Part shown: positions 46,581 through 56,970 of the stretch, in pieces | Layout of the letters: each line of letters opens with the position of its first letter | Position numbering within the stretch: the stretch's first letter is position 1 | DNA from: CAWCWN01 sp963799245 | GTDB lineage: Bacteria > Chloroflexota > Ktedonobacteria > Ktedonobacterales > Ktedonobacteraceae | Direction of reading: 5' to 3' | Length of the DNA stretch: 64,000 nt | Assembly: GCA_963799245.1 (NCBI GenBank) | Contig: CAWCWN010000003.1 | Span: 1,674,001-1,738,000 of the forward strand | Notes under the pieces: model-generated | Database searches by the model: none | What the model was told of the DNA's origin: nothing | Seen by the model: the letters and a program-made list of their open reading frames with translations, nothing else | Made by a program: the position numbers and the translations under genes

Positions 46581-47411
46581 ATGCTACAGTCAGCAGCAAA
46601 TACCTATCTTTATCGACTCGGACGCAAGCCTTATATACGGACAAGCCTATTAGGCTGGCTGCTTTTTAGCGCTTTTCTTCTCTTTTGCGCGGCCTCCGCA
46701 TGGTCGGGTGCGTGGCTCTTCCCCACCTACTCTCATGCCTTTACTCCTTACTTAAAATGGCAGGATGCGCTTATAACCCTGTGCTGGTTTATCTCCTTTA
46801 GCGCGATGGGTGGCTGCGTCCTGATCGTACGCTTTCTTTATGCCCTGCGTGCCGGGCGGCGCAAAGAGATGCTGGTGATGAGCGCTGAGACTATCGAGGT
46901 ACGGGATCTTTCGCCCGAGAACCTGTCAAGTATTTTCTGGCTGCTTAGCACGGCGTTCGCCTGTTTTGTCGCGGCGCTGGCGGGCCTGCTGCCAGAGATG
47001 CTGCTTGCATGGACGCTGAACCTCGCCTCTTCCCTGCTGGCTGGATTTGCAACCGTCGTGGTGCTCGTGCTGAGTATCGCCGCCCTGGCGATTACCCTGC
47101 CGGCCCTCTCGTTTGTGGTTATCGGCCTGGTCGGCAGTATCTCTTTCTGTCGCAATATGGGATCGCCGCATCGCTATCGCCTCACTGGTCAGGCCAGTCT
47201 CTCCATCGACCGTTTCGTGCTGACGATCATCCATCCTGATGCGCCTGAAGCCATGCTCGACCTCGATCTCCTCGATCCTGATGATGCGCGTCACCTTTTG
47301 CACCTGCTGCATGAGCGCTGGCTTGTCACGCAGGGGGCCTGGAACCCGAGCCTGGGAGATGAGATAGAGGCGGCGCTGGCGGGAGCTTCAACTAATGCGG
47401 TAGCGGTGTAA
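46581..47411 (+). CDS. Membrane protein of unknown function
   Basis: Start ATG 46581, preceded at once by AGGTGAT, a match to the anti-Shine-Dalgarno partner; 276 residues. Four membrane segments: SLLGWLLFSAFLLFCAASAW (about 22-41), ALITLCWFISFSAMGGCVLIVRFLY (about 62-86), IFWLLSTAFACFVAALAGLLPEMLL (about 118-142), LLAGFATVVVLVLSIAALAITLPALSFVVIGLV (about 150-182). The last 85 residues are cytosolic (LDLDLLDPDDARHLLHLLHERW). No family recognised. Confidence 0.7.
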   Translation: MLQSAANTYLYRLGRKPYIRTSLLGWLLFSAFLLFCAASAWSGAWLFPTYSHAFTPYLKWQDALITLCWFISFSAMGGCVLIVRFLYALRAGRRKEMLVMSAETIEVRDLSPENLSSIFWLLSTAFACFVAALAGLLPEMLLAWTLNLASSLLAGFATVVVLVLSIAALAITLPALSFVVIGLVGSISFCRNMGSPHRYRLTGQASLSIDRFVLTIIHPDAPEAMLDLDLLDPDDARHLLHLLHERWLVTQGAWNPSLGDEIEAALAGASTNAVAV

Positions 47412-47449
47412 ATTTGTAAAATCTTTTCCCAGGAAGTCATAAAATGCTA

Positions 47450-47478
47450 TTGACATCTTCCCAAATGCGTAGTATACT
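47450..47478 (+). promoter_or_regulatory. Near-consensus promoter of rpoBC cluster
   Basis: TTGACA 47450-47455, spacer 17, TATACT 47473-47478. It is the first strong promoter after the membrane protein stop at 47411 and leads into a 600-nt leader before rpoB. Confidence 0.78.
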
Positions 47479-48099
47479 TACATCTTGCCAGAGTGCGTAT
47501 ACTATATTTAGTAGGGTGTACGCAAAAGCGTAGCATAGTTCACAGGCGCAGGTAAAGATAGGCTATCCCTTAGACGATACATCATTCCCCACAGTCCGCG
47601 TAGAAGAGATATGAACTACGCAAGCGTAAAGACACTACGAACACATGGTACTGCGAGCAAACACACATCATGCTAGAAGCTCCGTAAGGTGTATGCCGTG
47701 CGACCTGCCGAGGTGTCGAAAACCAGCAGCTGTTGATAGTACATGGGTACTACGTTGCAGGGAATAATGTAGCGTATTTCGTTGTTCCTATTATTGACAC
47801 CTGATTTTAGCCTGTTCCGATCTAGCAACGCCGGCCGGTCGGAAAGGTGGCCTGTATTAATATCTGTAGATGTGTTATGTGGTTGAGACGAGCACAACTT
47901 GTATGTGTTGGGGAGTAGGAGTAACCGCTTGCGAGAGCAATAGGCGGTTACTTTTCTTGTCATAGAACGTTTTTCAACACAGGCATTCATAGGGTATCAT
48001 CCAATCTTTTTTTCCGTTTTTTGTGCGTAGAGATGCGTATCTTTGCGTATCTCTATTGGTTTCCTCATGTGGCGACAAGGTGAGAGGAGAATACTACAC
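47479..48099 (+). promoter_or_regulatory. Long untranslated leader of rpoB
   Basis: About 610 nt without a supported gene. It contains the terminator-like hairpin at 47920-47960 and repeated GCGTA/TACGC-type words (47470-47640) that could pair. rplJ and rplL, which precede rpoB in most bacteria, are absent. Confidence 0.6.
47920..47960 (+). terminator. Terminator-like attenuator hairpin in rpoB leader
   Basis: AGTAACCGC (47920-47928) pairs with GCGGTTACT (47944-47952); inside, TTGC-GAGA-GCAA makes a second helix capped by a GNRA tetraloop, with a TAG bulge. TTTTCTTGT follows directly. This is an intrinsic terminator shape about 140 bases before the rpoB start, thus a candidate attenuator. 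Confidence 0.7.
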
Positions 48100-51000
48100 A
48101 TGGCAGTAAGCAGCAGGGCTGTTGCTCTCCCCGAGCGTGTCTCATTTGCACGTATCCCGGATATTCGGCCGATGCCAGGGCTGATTCAAATTCAGCTTGA
48201 CTCTTTTGAATGGTTTAAGAAAGAAGGTCTGCGCGAACTTTTTGAAGAGATTTCTCCTATTGAAGATTTTACCGGAAAAAATTTAAGTCTTGAATTTATT
48301 GTACCACCTGAGCCGTTTGGTAAGCCGAAGTACAGTGAGGATGAGTGCCGGGATCGCGATGCTACCTATGCGGCTCCTCTCAATGTCAAAGCGCGCCTCG
48401 TCAATAAAGAGACGGGTGAAATCATCGAGAAGGATATCTTCATGGGCGATTTCCCGCTCATGACCAAAGAAGGTACATTCATAATCAACGGTGCTGAGCG
48501 GGTGGTGGTGAGCCAGCTTGTGCGTTCACCCGGGGTCTACTTCACAGCCGATGAAGACGCTACAACGGGCCGTAAGCTCTATGCCGCCAAGCTGATTCCC
48601 GGACGAGGCGCCTGGCTGGAGTTCGAGACCAGCAATAAGAACCTGCTTACCGTCAAGATCGATCGCAAACGCAAATTGCCGGTAACAACCCTTTTGCGGG
48701 CGATCGCGAGTCTGGCCAGGGACCAGTACCACGCCGAAGAGCTGGATCTTTCAAGCGACCAGGGCATTCTTGATGCTTTCCGCAATGTAGATAATGACGC
48801 AAATGTGCGCTATATCCAGGCGACCCTTGACCGCGACCCGGTGAAGAAAGAGGACGAGGCGCTGCTTGAGCTCTATAAGAAGCTGCGCCCCGGTGATCCC
48901 GCGACAATCGACAACGCTCGTTCCCTGGTCAAGAACCTGTTTTTCAATGGCCGCCGCTATGACCTGGGCAGCGTTGGACGCTATAAGTTGAATCGTAAGC
49001 TGGATCTCTCCACGCCTCAGAGCCAGCGCACGCTCACACAGGATGACCTAGTGAATATCGTGCGCCGCCTGATCCAGTTAAACAACGGCCATGGACGCAA
49101 GGACGACATCGACCATCTGGGCAACCGCCGCGTGCGCTGCGTGGGCGAGTTGATTCAGACGCAGTTCCGCGTCGGCTTGCTGCGCATGGAGCGCGTTGTC
49201 AAGGAGCGCATGAGCATCCAGGAACCTGGTCAGGCCACACCGAATGCCCTGATTAATATCCGCCCGGTCGTGGCGGCCATGAAGGAGTTCTTTGGCGGCA
49301 GCCAGCTTTCACAGTTCATGGACCAGACCAACGCGCTGGCTGAGATCGGCCACAAACGCCGCCTCTCGGCTCTCGGCCCCGGCGGCCTCTCGCGCGAGCG
49401 CGCAGGCTTTGATGTGCGTGACGTGCACCAGTCGCACTATGGCCGCATCTGTCCTATCGAGACACCTGAAGGCCCGAACATCGGCCTGATCGGTAACCTG
49501 GCCACATACGGGCAGGTAAACCCTTATGGCTTTGTCGAGACACCGTATCGTAAGGTCTACAAGCGCATACGCGCCAATGATGCCCGCCTGATCGGGCGGG
49601 AGTTCCGCGGCGTGGTTGGCCACGAGCGCGAAGATTTGCTGGGAAGCGATGGCAAGGTCCTCGTCAAGGCGCGCGAACGCGTGCGCGTTGATGAAGCACT
49701 GTTCGAGCAATTATCCCAGCTCCTGGGAGGCGCGGAAGTCAGGATCAGGCCCTTTGTCACGCTTGAGGTAGATTACCGCACCGCCGACGACGAAGAGAAT
49801 TTCTGGATCGCCCAGGCGAATGCCAAACTGACCGACAACGAAGAATTTGCCGAAGACCGTGTGCTGGCGCGCTACCAGGGTGATTTCTTCACGGAGAGCG
49901 CGGACAGCATGGACTACATGGACGTTTCGCCACGCCAGACGGTGAGCGTCGCGACCGCCCTTATTCCATTTCTCGAACACGACGATGTGAACCGCGCTTT
50001 GATGGGCGCGAACATGCAACGTCAGGCCGTACCACTGCTGCGCCCGCAGTCACCAATCTGCGGCACAGGCATTGAGCGGCAGGTAGCGATTGACTCCGGC
50101 CAGGTACAGGTCGCGCGCGCCAGTGGCGAGGTTGTCATGGCTACAGCGCGTAAAATTGAGATCGTTGATGAGCAGGGCGAGCTGCATACCTATCGCCTGC
50201 GCAAGTTTGTGCGTTCGAATGCCGGTACCTGTATCAACCAGCGACCCATCGTGCACAAGGGAGACTACGTCGAGGCCGGCCAGGTCATCGCCGATAGCTC
50301 ATCGACTGAAAATGGCGAACTGGCTCTCGGCCAGAACATCCTTGTGGCCTTTATGAGCTGGGAGGGCGGCAACTACGAGGACGCTATTCTCATCAGCGAG
50401 CGTATCGTGCGTGAGGACTACTTTACCTCGATCCACATTGAGAAGTATGAAGTCGATGCACGCGATACCAAGCTTGGACCGGAAGAGATTACGCGCGACA
50501 TTCCCAATGTCGGTGAAGAGGGACTGCGCAACCTCGATGAGCGTGGGATCATCTATGTCGGTGCCGAGGTAGGGCCGCAGGATATCCTGGTCGGTAAAAT
50601 CACGCCCAAAGGTGAGACAGAGCTCACCGCTGAGGAGAAGCTCTGCGCGCGATCTTTGGTGAGAAGGCGCGTGAGGTAAAAGATACCTCGCTGCGCGTCC
50701 CTCATGGCGAGCGTGGCAAGGTTGTTGAGGTCAAGGTCTTCTCACGCGATGCCGGTGATGAACTGCCTCCTGGCGTCAACCAGCTGGTGCGTGTCAGCAT
50801 CGCCCAGAAGCGTAAGATTGGCGCAGGTGATAAGATGGCGGGGCGCCATGGTAACAAAGGCGTGATCTCACGCGTCCTGCCGATGGCGGATATGCCTTTC
50901 CTGCCTGATGGTACGCCCATCGATATCATCCTGAACCCTCTAGGTGTGCCGCACCGCATGAATATTGGTCAGATCATGGAGACCCACCTGGGCTGGGCCG

Positions 51001-51595
51001 CCGATGTGCTGGGCTTTAAGATAGCGACGCCTGTCTTCGATGGCGCTTCTGAGGAGGATATCGAAGAGTTCTTGCGCCGCGCCAATCTGCCGGACAGCGG
51101 TAAGGTGCAGCTCTATGATGGACGCACGGGCGAGCCATTTGACAATCCGATCACCGTCGGCTACACCTATATGCTAAAGCTGGCACACCTGGTCGAAGAC
51201 AAGGTGCACGCCCGCTCTACCGGCCCCTACAGCTGATTACCCAGCAGCCTCTGGGCGGTAAAGCGCAGTTTGGTGGACAGCGTTTCGGTGAAATGGAGGT
51301 GTGGGCGCTGGAGGCCTATGGCGCGGCGAATATCCTCCAGGAGATCCTGACGGTGAAGTCGGATGATGTCGTAGGCCGCGTAAAGACCTATGAGGCGATT
51401 GTGAAGGGCGAGAATATCATGGAACCCGGCGTACCCGAGTCCTTCAAGGTCCTGGTCAAAGAGCTGCAGAGCCTGGGTATTAATGTTGAGGTCCTGAACG
51501 AGGATGAGCAGAAGATTCAATTCGTTGAAGATACCTCCAACGATGTCATGCCCGAACTTGGTATAAATCTGTCCGGTTTCGAAGGAGACCAGTAG
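48100..51595 (+). CDS. rpoB: RNA polymerase beta subunit (two apparent 1-base deletions)
   Basis: Start ATG 48100 (MAVSSRAVALPERVSFARIPDI) with AGGAG 10 bases upstream. Full domain order is present: protrusion, lobe, fork (SQLSQFMDQTNALAEIGHKRRLSALGPGGLSRERAGFDVRDVHQSHYGRICPIETPEGPNIGLI, the rifampicin region), and the C-terminal clamp (GQRFGEMEVWALEAYGAANILQE). The frame breaks at about 50643 (CTC|TG where CTCCTG is expected: EKLLRAIFGEKA) and about 51233 (AGCTG where AGCCTG is expected: GPYSLITQQPLGG). Restoring one C at each gives about 1165 residues, normal for RpoB. An essential single-copy gene would not tolerate these, so they are almost certainly assembly errors. Confidence 0.95.
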
Positions 51596-51616
51596 CCAGC
51601 CTATTATGCGGGCTGA

Positions 51617-51653
51617 GTGGAGGTCAGATCCCACAGCAGAGTCTGACCTCCAC
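51617..51653 (+). repeat. 12-bp perfect hairpin between rpoB and rpoC (first)
   Basis: GTGGAGGTCAGA (51617-51628) pairs exactly with 51642-51653; 13-base loop. It lies 22 bases after the rpoB stop; no T-run follows. Confidence 0.85.
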
Positions 51654-51671
51654 CAATGAGTATCGTGACGG

Positions 51672-51703
51672 GGTGCCCGGGCGTGCTGATTCGCCCGGGC
51701 ACC
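51672..51703 (+). repeat. 12-bp perfect hairpin between rpoB and rpoC (second)
   Basis: GGTGCCCGGGCG (51672-51683) pairs exactly with 51692-51703; 8-base loop. No T-run follows, so it is more likely a processing or stability element than a terminator. Confidence 0.85.
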
Positions 51704-51781
51704 AGGAACCACCTTTCATCTCTGGCATGCGCAGCGAAAAGCGCGAGCTTCGCAGCGGGGGTGCATTATAAGGGGAGTAAC

Positions 51782-54700
51782 ATGCTCGAAGTAAACGATT
51801 TTAACGCAATCCGTATTAGTCTCGCCAGCCCAGAGCAGATTCGTGGCTGGAGCTATGGCGAGGTCACGAAACCGGAGACGATCAACTATCGCACGCTAAA
51901 ACCTGAGAAGGATGGCCTGTTCTGCGAGCGTATCTTCGGCCCAACAAAGGACTGGGAGTGCTACTGCGGTAAGTATAAACGTGTTCGCTTTAAAGGAATT
52001 GTTTGTGATAAGTGCGGCGTAGAGGTGGCGCGTTCAAAAGTGCGCCGTGAACGCATGGGACATATCGAGCTGGCCTCACCCGTCAGCCATATCTGGTACT
52101 TCAAGGGCACGCCCAGTCGTATCGGTCTCTTGCTGGACCTTTCCCCGCGCAACCTTGAGCGCATCCTCTACTTTGCCCTTTATGTGATCACATCCATCGA
52201 TGAAGATGATCGCCAGCGCGAGCTGATGCGCCTGGATGAGGAACTGCTCGGCCTGGAACAGGACCTGGATGGCAAAGTCGTTGAGCGCATCGACACCTTA
52301 AAAGAGAAACGTGACAGCGAGCTTCTGAGCGCGAGGAATCGCGTTGATGAGGATCGCGTGGAAATTGAATCCCGGCGCGAGCAGGACCTCGAGGCCGCGC
52401 GCAGGGCTGAGCGTGATACGCTTGCGCTGCTGCGCAAGCGTATGGACCACGAGGCTGAGGACGATATCACCTTTGAGCCCACCGGCCAGACGATCGTCAA
52501 GCAGGGTGATGTCGTAACGTCCCGCCACCTGGATGTGCTGGAGCGCTCGGCAGAGGCCTGCCGCAACGATATCGCCGAAAACGCGCGCCGCGAGCTCGAG
52601 GCGACACGCACAGAGCGCGAGCGCGAAGATGAGCGTATGAAGCTTGAATACCAGGGGCGCATTGACACCGTTCAGTCGCAACTGGAGACAGAGCGCGTCG
52701 ATAGGCGTCAGCAACTGGATCAGCTGCGGCGAGACCTGGAGGGTCTGAAGAAAATGGATCTCCTCCAGGAGAACCGCTATCGCGAGCTAAAAGATAATTT
52801 TGGCAGCGTGTTCCGTGCCGGCATGGGAGCCGAGGCCGTGCGGGAATTGATTTCTGGCCTCAACCTTGAGAAGCTGGCCGCGGACCTGCGTCACGAGATC
52901 GGTTCCACGGTTGGGCAGCGCCGCAAGAAGGCGACCAAGCGCTTGAAGGTGGTCGAGGCTTTTCGTAAATCAAACACTTCACCCGAGTGGATGATTCTCA
53001 CGGTGTTACCGGTACTGCCTCCAGACCTGCGCCCGATGGTGCAGCTTGATGGCGGCCGCTTCGCCACCTCTGACCTGAATGATCTGTATCGGCGTGTGAT
53101 TAACCGCAATAACCGCCTCAAGCGGCTTCTGGAGTTGAGCGCGCCGGAGATTATCATTCGCAATGAAAAGCGTATGCTGCAAGAGGCATGTGATGCCCTC
53201 ATCGACAACGGGCGGCGCGGTAGAGCGGTAGCCGGCTCTGGCAACCACAAGCTCAAGAGCCTCTCCGACATGCTGAAAGGTAAACAGGGGCGTTTCCGTC
53301 AGAACCTGCTTGGTAAGCGCGTCGACTACTCTGGCCGTTCCGTCATCGTGGTAGGACCGGACCTGAAGCTGCACCAGTGTGGCCTCCCCAAGAGGATGGC
53401 GCTGGAGCTCTTTAAGCCCTTTGTGATGCGCAAGCTTGTGGAGCAGAATTTTGCCCACAATATCAAGAGCGCGAAGCGCTTCGTAGAGCGCATCAAGCCA
53501 GAGGTCTGGGATGTTCTCGAGGAGGTCATCAAAGATCACCCTGTGCTCTTGAACCGCGCTCCTACCCTGCACCGTCTTGGTATTCAGGCCTTTGAGGCAG
53601 TGCTGGTTGAAGGCAGCGCTATCCAGCTTCATCCACTGGTCTGTTCGGCCTTTAACGCCGACTTTGACGGCGACCAGATGGCCGTGCACGTCCCGCTCTC
53701 CGATAAAGCGCAGGACGAAGCTCGTCAGTTTATGATGTCAACACGCAACCTGCTTGCTCCTGGTACGGGCGAGCCGTCGATTGGAGCTAGCCAGGACATG
53801 GTGCTGGGCTGCTTCTATCTGACGCAGGATCGCCCGAACAAGAAGGGCGAAGGGCGCGTCTTCACCAATACGACCGAGGCTCTGCTCGCCTACCAGCATG
53901 GGGTAGTTGACCTGCAGGCCATGATTAAGGTGCGCCTGGGCGAGGAAGATGTCTTTAATGAGCCGCCTCCCGCCAAGGCCGGCCTGCGCGCGAATGGTAA
54001 GCCCATCACGACGACCGTCGGCCGCATCATTTTTAATAATGCTCTGCCCGAGCGGCTGCGCTTCAAAAACTACTCCATGAAGAAAGAGAACCTGAAACAG
54101 GTAATCGGTGAATGCTTCAAGGAGTACGGGCGCGTCAAGACCTCCGAGCTGGCCGACGAGATTAAGCGCCTGGGCTTCTCCTTCGCGACCAAGTGCGGCG
54201 TGACCATCGCTATCAGCGATGTGAAGGTGCCGAGCGGCAAACAGGAGGAACTGGCTAAAGCCGATGCCAAGATCGCTGAACTGGAAGAGCAGTATCGCGA
54301 CGGCCTGATTACGGATAATGAGAGGTACCAGCAGACGGTTGATGCCTGGAACGAGGCGACCGAGAATGTGACCAAGATGGTGGAGGCAACCCTCGATCCT
54401 TTCGGCTCCATCTACACGATCGCCAAGTCGGGCGCGACCAAAGCGAAGTTCCAGCAGATTCGCCAGCTGTCCGGTATGCGTGGCCTGATGGCGAGTCCAT
54501 CTGGACGCATCATCGATATGCCGATCCGCGGTAACTTCCGCGAAGGCCTGAGCGTGCTGGAGTACTTTATCAGTAGCCACGGCGCTCGTAAGGGTCTGGC
54601 CGATACCGCGCTGCGTACAGCAGAATCGGGCTACCTGACTCGTCGTTTGATCGACGTCGCGCAGGATGTAATTGTCAACGAGGAGGACTGTGGGACAACC

Positions 54701-56164
54701 GACGGTATCCTCATCACCGAGACGGACAGCAAAGAGATGATGCTGCCAGACATCCGCAGCCGCCTGATCGGGCGCGTGCTGGCAGAACCCATCCCGGGCT
54801 TCGAGCATATCGAGCCGGGTGAGGAACTGACCGATGAGATGGTCGATGAAATCGTCGGCGCGGGTGTCAGGGCTGTGCGTGTTCGCTCTGTGCTGGCCTG
54901 CCTGGCGCACCGCGGTGTCTGCCGCAAGTGTTACGGGCGCGATCTGGCTGCGAATGCGCTGGTGAAGACCGGCGCCGCTGTGGGTATCATCGCCGCACAG
55001 TCGATTGGTGAGCCTGGTACGCAGCTGACCATGCGTACCTTCCATACCGGCGGTATCGCCGGGGCGCAGGGTGACATCACCCAGGGTCTGCCGCGTGTGG
55101 AAGAGCTCTTCGAGGCACGTGTGCCAAAGGAAAAAGCGGAGATCAGTGAGATCGATGGTGTTGTGGAGATCGTCAAGGACGAGAATACCTCCGCACGTAC
55201 GGTGCGGGTTGTCTCCACCAACGTCTTCTTTGACGAGTATCCACTGCCGCCAGGCAGCAATATACTGGTCAATGATCAGGATCATGTCCAGAAGGACCAG
55301 ATCATCGCTATGATGCCCGCTGAAGATGGCAATGAGCCCCAGCCTGTGCTGGCGCGCACTGAGGGCGAGGTGCTGATAAACGCCGATGGGCTGCTTAGCA
55401 TTCGTTTTGAAGAGCGCGACGAGCGCTCATACCCGATCCCTGCCGCGCGCAATATCGTGGTGACGAACGGCCAGAAGATCCAGGCCGGCACGCCGATCAC
55501 CGGCGGCCAGCGCGATCCACAGGATGTCCTGCGCATCCAGGGCCGTGAGGCGGTACAGATGTACGTGGTCAAAGAGGTGCAGCGCGTTTACCGTAACACC
55601 GGTGTCTATATCAGCGATAAGCACATCGAAGTTATCATCCGTCAGATGCTCCGTCGCGTTAAAGTGGATGAGCCGGGCGATACCGAGATGTTGCCAAATG
55701 ACCTCGTGGATCGTTTTGTGTATGCAGATACGAATGCCCGCGTGCTGGCAGAGGGCGGCGAGCCCGCTACGGCCCAGACGGTGCTCCTGGGTGTCACCAA
55801 GGCATCGCTCAATACCGATAGCTTCCTGGCCGCGGCTTCGTTCCAGGAGACGACGCGCGTCCTGACGGAGGCCGCGATTGAAGCCCAGACAGATCACCTG
55901 GTGGGCCTCAAAGAAAATGTGATCATTGGTAAGCTTATCCCCGCTGGCTCCGGCATCGCCCAGCGGCGCAGGGAGCAGATCGCCAGGCAGCAGGCGGCAG
56001 CCGCGCGCCTGGCGGCGGCGAATGGGGCGGCGATGGCCGGCCTAGGCGTTGGCGCCACGGGCACAGGTGCTGTAGGCTCCGGCAACGGCGACACCGTTGG
56101 GGCAGGCGTTGCTACTCTTAGCAGTCCGGTCATACCATCGCTTGACAGTTTGGTCGATGAGTGA
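51782..56164 (+). CDS. rpoC: RNA polymerase beta' subunit
   Basis: ATG 51782 (MLEVNDFNAIRISLASPEQIRGWSYG) behind AAGGGGAG; 1460 residues, uninterrupted. Zinc finger 1: CYCGKYK...CDKCGVEV (about 60-80). An inserted, highly charged coiled-coil segment of about 170 residues (about 140-330) rich in Glu/Arg replaces the short loop seen in E. coli. The catalytic NADFDGDQMAVH carries the Mg-binding Asp triad (about residue 625). Later come the bridge/trigger region (IAAQSIGEPGTQLTMRTFHTGG) and zinc site 2 (CGTTDG ... CLAHRGVCRKCYGRD). The C-terminal 60 residues are Ala/Gly-rich. Confidence 0.97.
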   Translation: MLEVNDFNAIRISLASPEQIRGWSYGEVTKPETINYRTLKPEKDGLFCERIFGPTKDWECYCGKYKRVRFKGIVCDKCGVEVARSKVRRERMGHIELASPVSHIWYFKGTPSRIGLLLDLSPRNLERILYFALYVITSIDEDDRQRELMRLDEELLGLEQDLDGKVVERIDTLKEKRDSELLSARNRVDEDRVEIESRREQDLEAARRAERDTLALLRKRMDHEAEDDITFEPTGQTIVKQGDVVTSRHLDVLERSAEACRNDIAENARRELEATRTEREREDERMKLEYQGRIDTVQSQLETERVDRRQQLDQLRRDLEGLKKMDLLQENRYRELKDNFGSVFRAGMGAEAVRELISGLNLEKLAADLRHEIGSTVGQRRKKATKRLKVVEAFRKSNTSPEWMILTVLPVLPPDLRPMVQLDGGRFATSDLNDLYRRVINRNNRLKRLLELSAPEIIIRNEKRMLQEACDALIDNGRRGRAVAGSGNHKLKSLSDMLKGKQGRFRQNLLGKRVDYSGRSVIVVGPDLKLHQCGLPKRMALELFKPFVMRKLVEQNFAHNIKSAKRFVERIKPEVWDVLEEVIKDHPVLLNRAPTLHRLGIQAFEAVLVEGSAIQLHPLVCSAFNADFDGDQMAVHVPLSDKAQDEARQFMMSTRNLLAPGTGEPSIGASQDMVLGCFYLTQDRPNKKGEGRVFTNTTEALLAYQHGVVDLQAMIKVRLGEEDVFNEPPPAKAGLRANGKPITTTVGRIIFNNALPERLRFKNYSMKKENLKQVIGECFKEYGRVKTSELADEIKRLGFSFATKCGVTIAISDVKVPSGKQEELAKADAKIAELEEQYRDGLITDNERYQQTVDAWNEATENVTKMVEATLDPFGSIYTIAKSGATKAKFQQIRQLSGMRGLMASPSGRIIDMPIRGNFREGLSVLEYFISSHGARKGLADTALRTAESGYLTRRLIDVAQDVIVNEEDCGTTDGILITETDSKEMMLPDIRSRLIGRVLAEPIPGFEHIEPGEELTDEMVDEIVGAGVRAVRVRSVLACLAHRGVCRKCYGRDLAANALVKTGAAVGIIAAQSIGEPGTQLTMRTFHTGGIAGAQGDITQGLPRVEELFEARVPKEKAEISEIDGVVEIVKDENTSARTVRVVSTNVFFDEYPLPPGSNILVNDQDHVQKDQIIAMMPAEDGNEPQPVLARTEGEVLINADGLLSIRFEERDERSYPIPAARNIVVTNGQKIQAGTPITGGQRDPQDVLRIQGREAVQMYVVKEVQRVYRNTGVYISDKHIEVIIRQMLRRVKVDEPGDTEMLPNDLVDRFVYADTNARVLAEGGEPATAQTVLLGVTKASLNTDSFLAAASFQETTRVLTEAAIEAQTDHLVGLKENVIIGKLIPAGSGIAQRRREQIARQQAAAARLAAANGAAMAGLGVGATGTGAVGSGNGDTVGAGVATLSSPVIPSLDSLVDE

Positions 56165-56325
56165 TAGTATACATATCCGCACGTATGTGATGATAGGGCG
56201 CGGCTAACTGTGCCCCTCGCCGTCTTGCCTGAGTGAGCGCAAGCCGCTCAGGTAAGCGCCACCCCGTCCTGAGGGCGGGTAATAGATGCCAGCGTGAGGA
56301 TAAATAGGATAGGGAGGATCGTTCA

Positions 56326-56775
56326 TTGCCGACGATCAATCAATTGGTCCGCAAGGGCCGTTCGAACAAGGAAAGAAGGTCTAAGGCCCCGGCGCTGCTA
56401 TATTCATACAACGCGCTGAAGAACCGGACCTCCCGCCTGCGTGGCTCGCCCCAGAAGCGCGGCGTTTGTACACAGGTGCGTACAATGACACCTAAAAAGC
56501 CGAACTCGGCAATGCGTAAGATTGCGCGCGTTCGCTTAACGAACCAGATGGAAGTGACAGCTTATATTCCTGGCGAGGGGCATAATTTACAAGAGCACTC
56601 AGTAGTACTTATTCGTGGTGGGCGCGTGAAGGATCTACCAAGCGTGCGCTATCACATCGTACGTGGTACACTGGATAGTGACGGAGTATCCAAGCGCCGC
56701 CGTGGTCGCTCAAAATATGGAGCCAAAAGGCCCAAACCCGGGCAGGCTGCAGCAGCGAGAGGCGGTAAGAAGTAA
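56326..56775 (+). CDS. rpsL: 30S ribosomal protein S12
   Basis: 149 residues from TTG 56326 with GGGAGG 7 bases upstream; ATG is not available, so a TTG start is used. Conserved MPTINQLVRKGR, KNRTSRLRGSPQKRGVCTQVRTMTPKKPNSAMRKIARVRL (the PKKPNSA decoding loop with Lys at the streptomycin site), PGEGHNLQEHSVVLIRGGRVKDLPSVRYHIVRG. The tail is about 20 residues longer than in E. coli and basic. Confidence 0.97.
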   Translation: MPTINQLVRKGRSNKERRSKAPALLYSYNALKNRTSRLRGSPQKRGVCTQVRTMTPKKPNSAMRKIARVRLTNQMEVTAYIPGEGHNLQEHSVVLIRGGRVKDLPSVRYHIVRGTLDSDGVSKRRRGRSKYGAKRPKPGQAAAARGGKK

Positions 56776-56845
56776 GGCCGAGAGATCGTGCCCAGTTTAC
56801 CGATACCACCTGAGAGCTATTCAGGCAGGTCGGCGTATCACGCAG

Positions 56846-56970
56846 CATCGCGGGGAGGTGTACGGACCCAGGCAAAGAGCCTGGCCCGGCCGATGCGCGA
56901 TGAGAGTCGGGTGTCCTCCACTGTGGTGGAAAGGCGCCTGCGTGTAGGCGTCCGAAGGAGATTGGCGGGT
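56846..56970 (+). promoter_or_regulatory. Structured rpsL-rpsG intercistronic RNA
   Basis: CATCGCG (56846-56852) pairs with CGCGATG (56896-56902) around an inner CCAGGC-AAAGA-GCCTGG hairpin (56868-56884). Two further small hairpins follow (TCCAC/GTGGA and CGCCT/AGGCG, about 56916-56954). In E. coli the S12-S7 gap is where S7 represses its own translation; a similar role is possible here. Confidence 0.5.

Noticed and set aside
48100..51595. rpoB as three separate or broken genes
   Set aside because: Each break is one missing C and the repaired protein is full length; loss of rpoB is not viable.
53738..55285. Long minus-strand frame (515 codons) inside rpoC
   Set aside because: It is a shadow of rpoC codon structure; no family motifs, and rpoC is certain.
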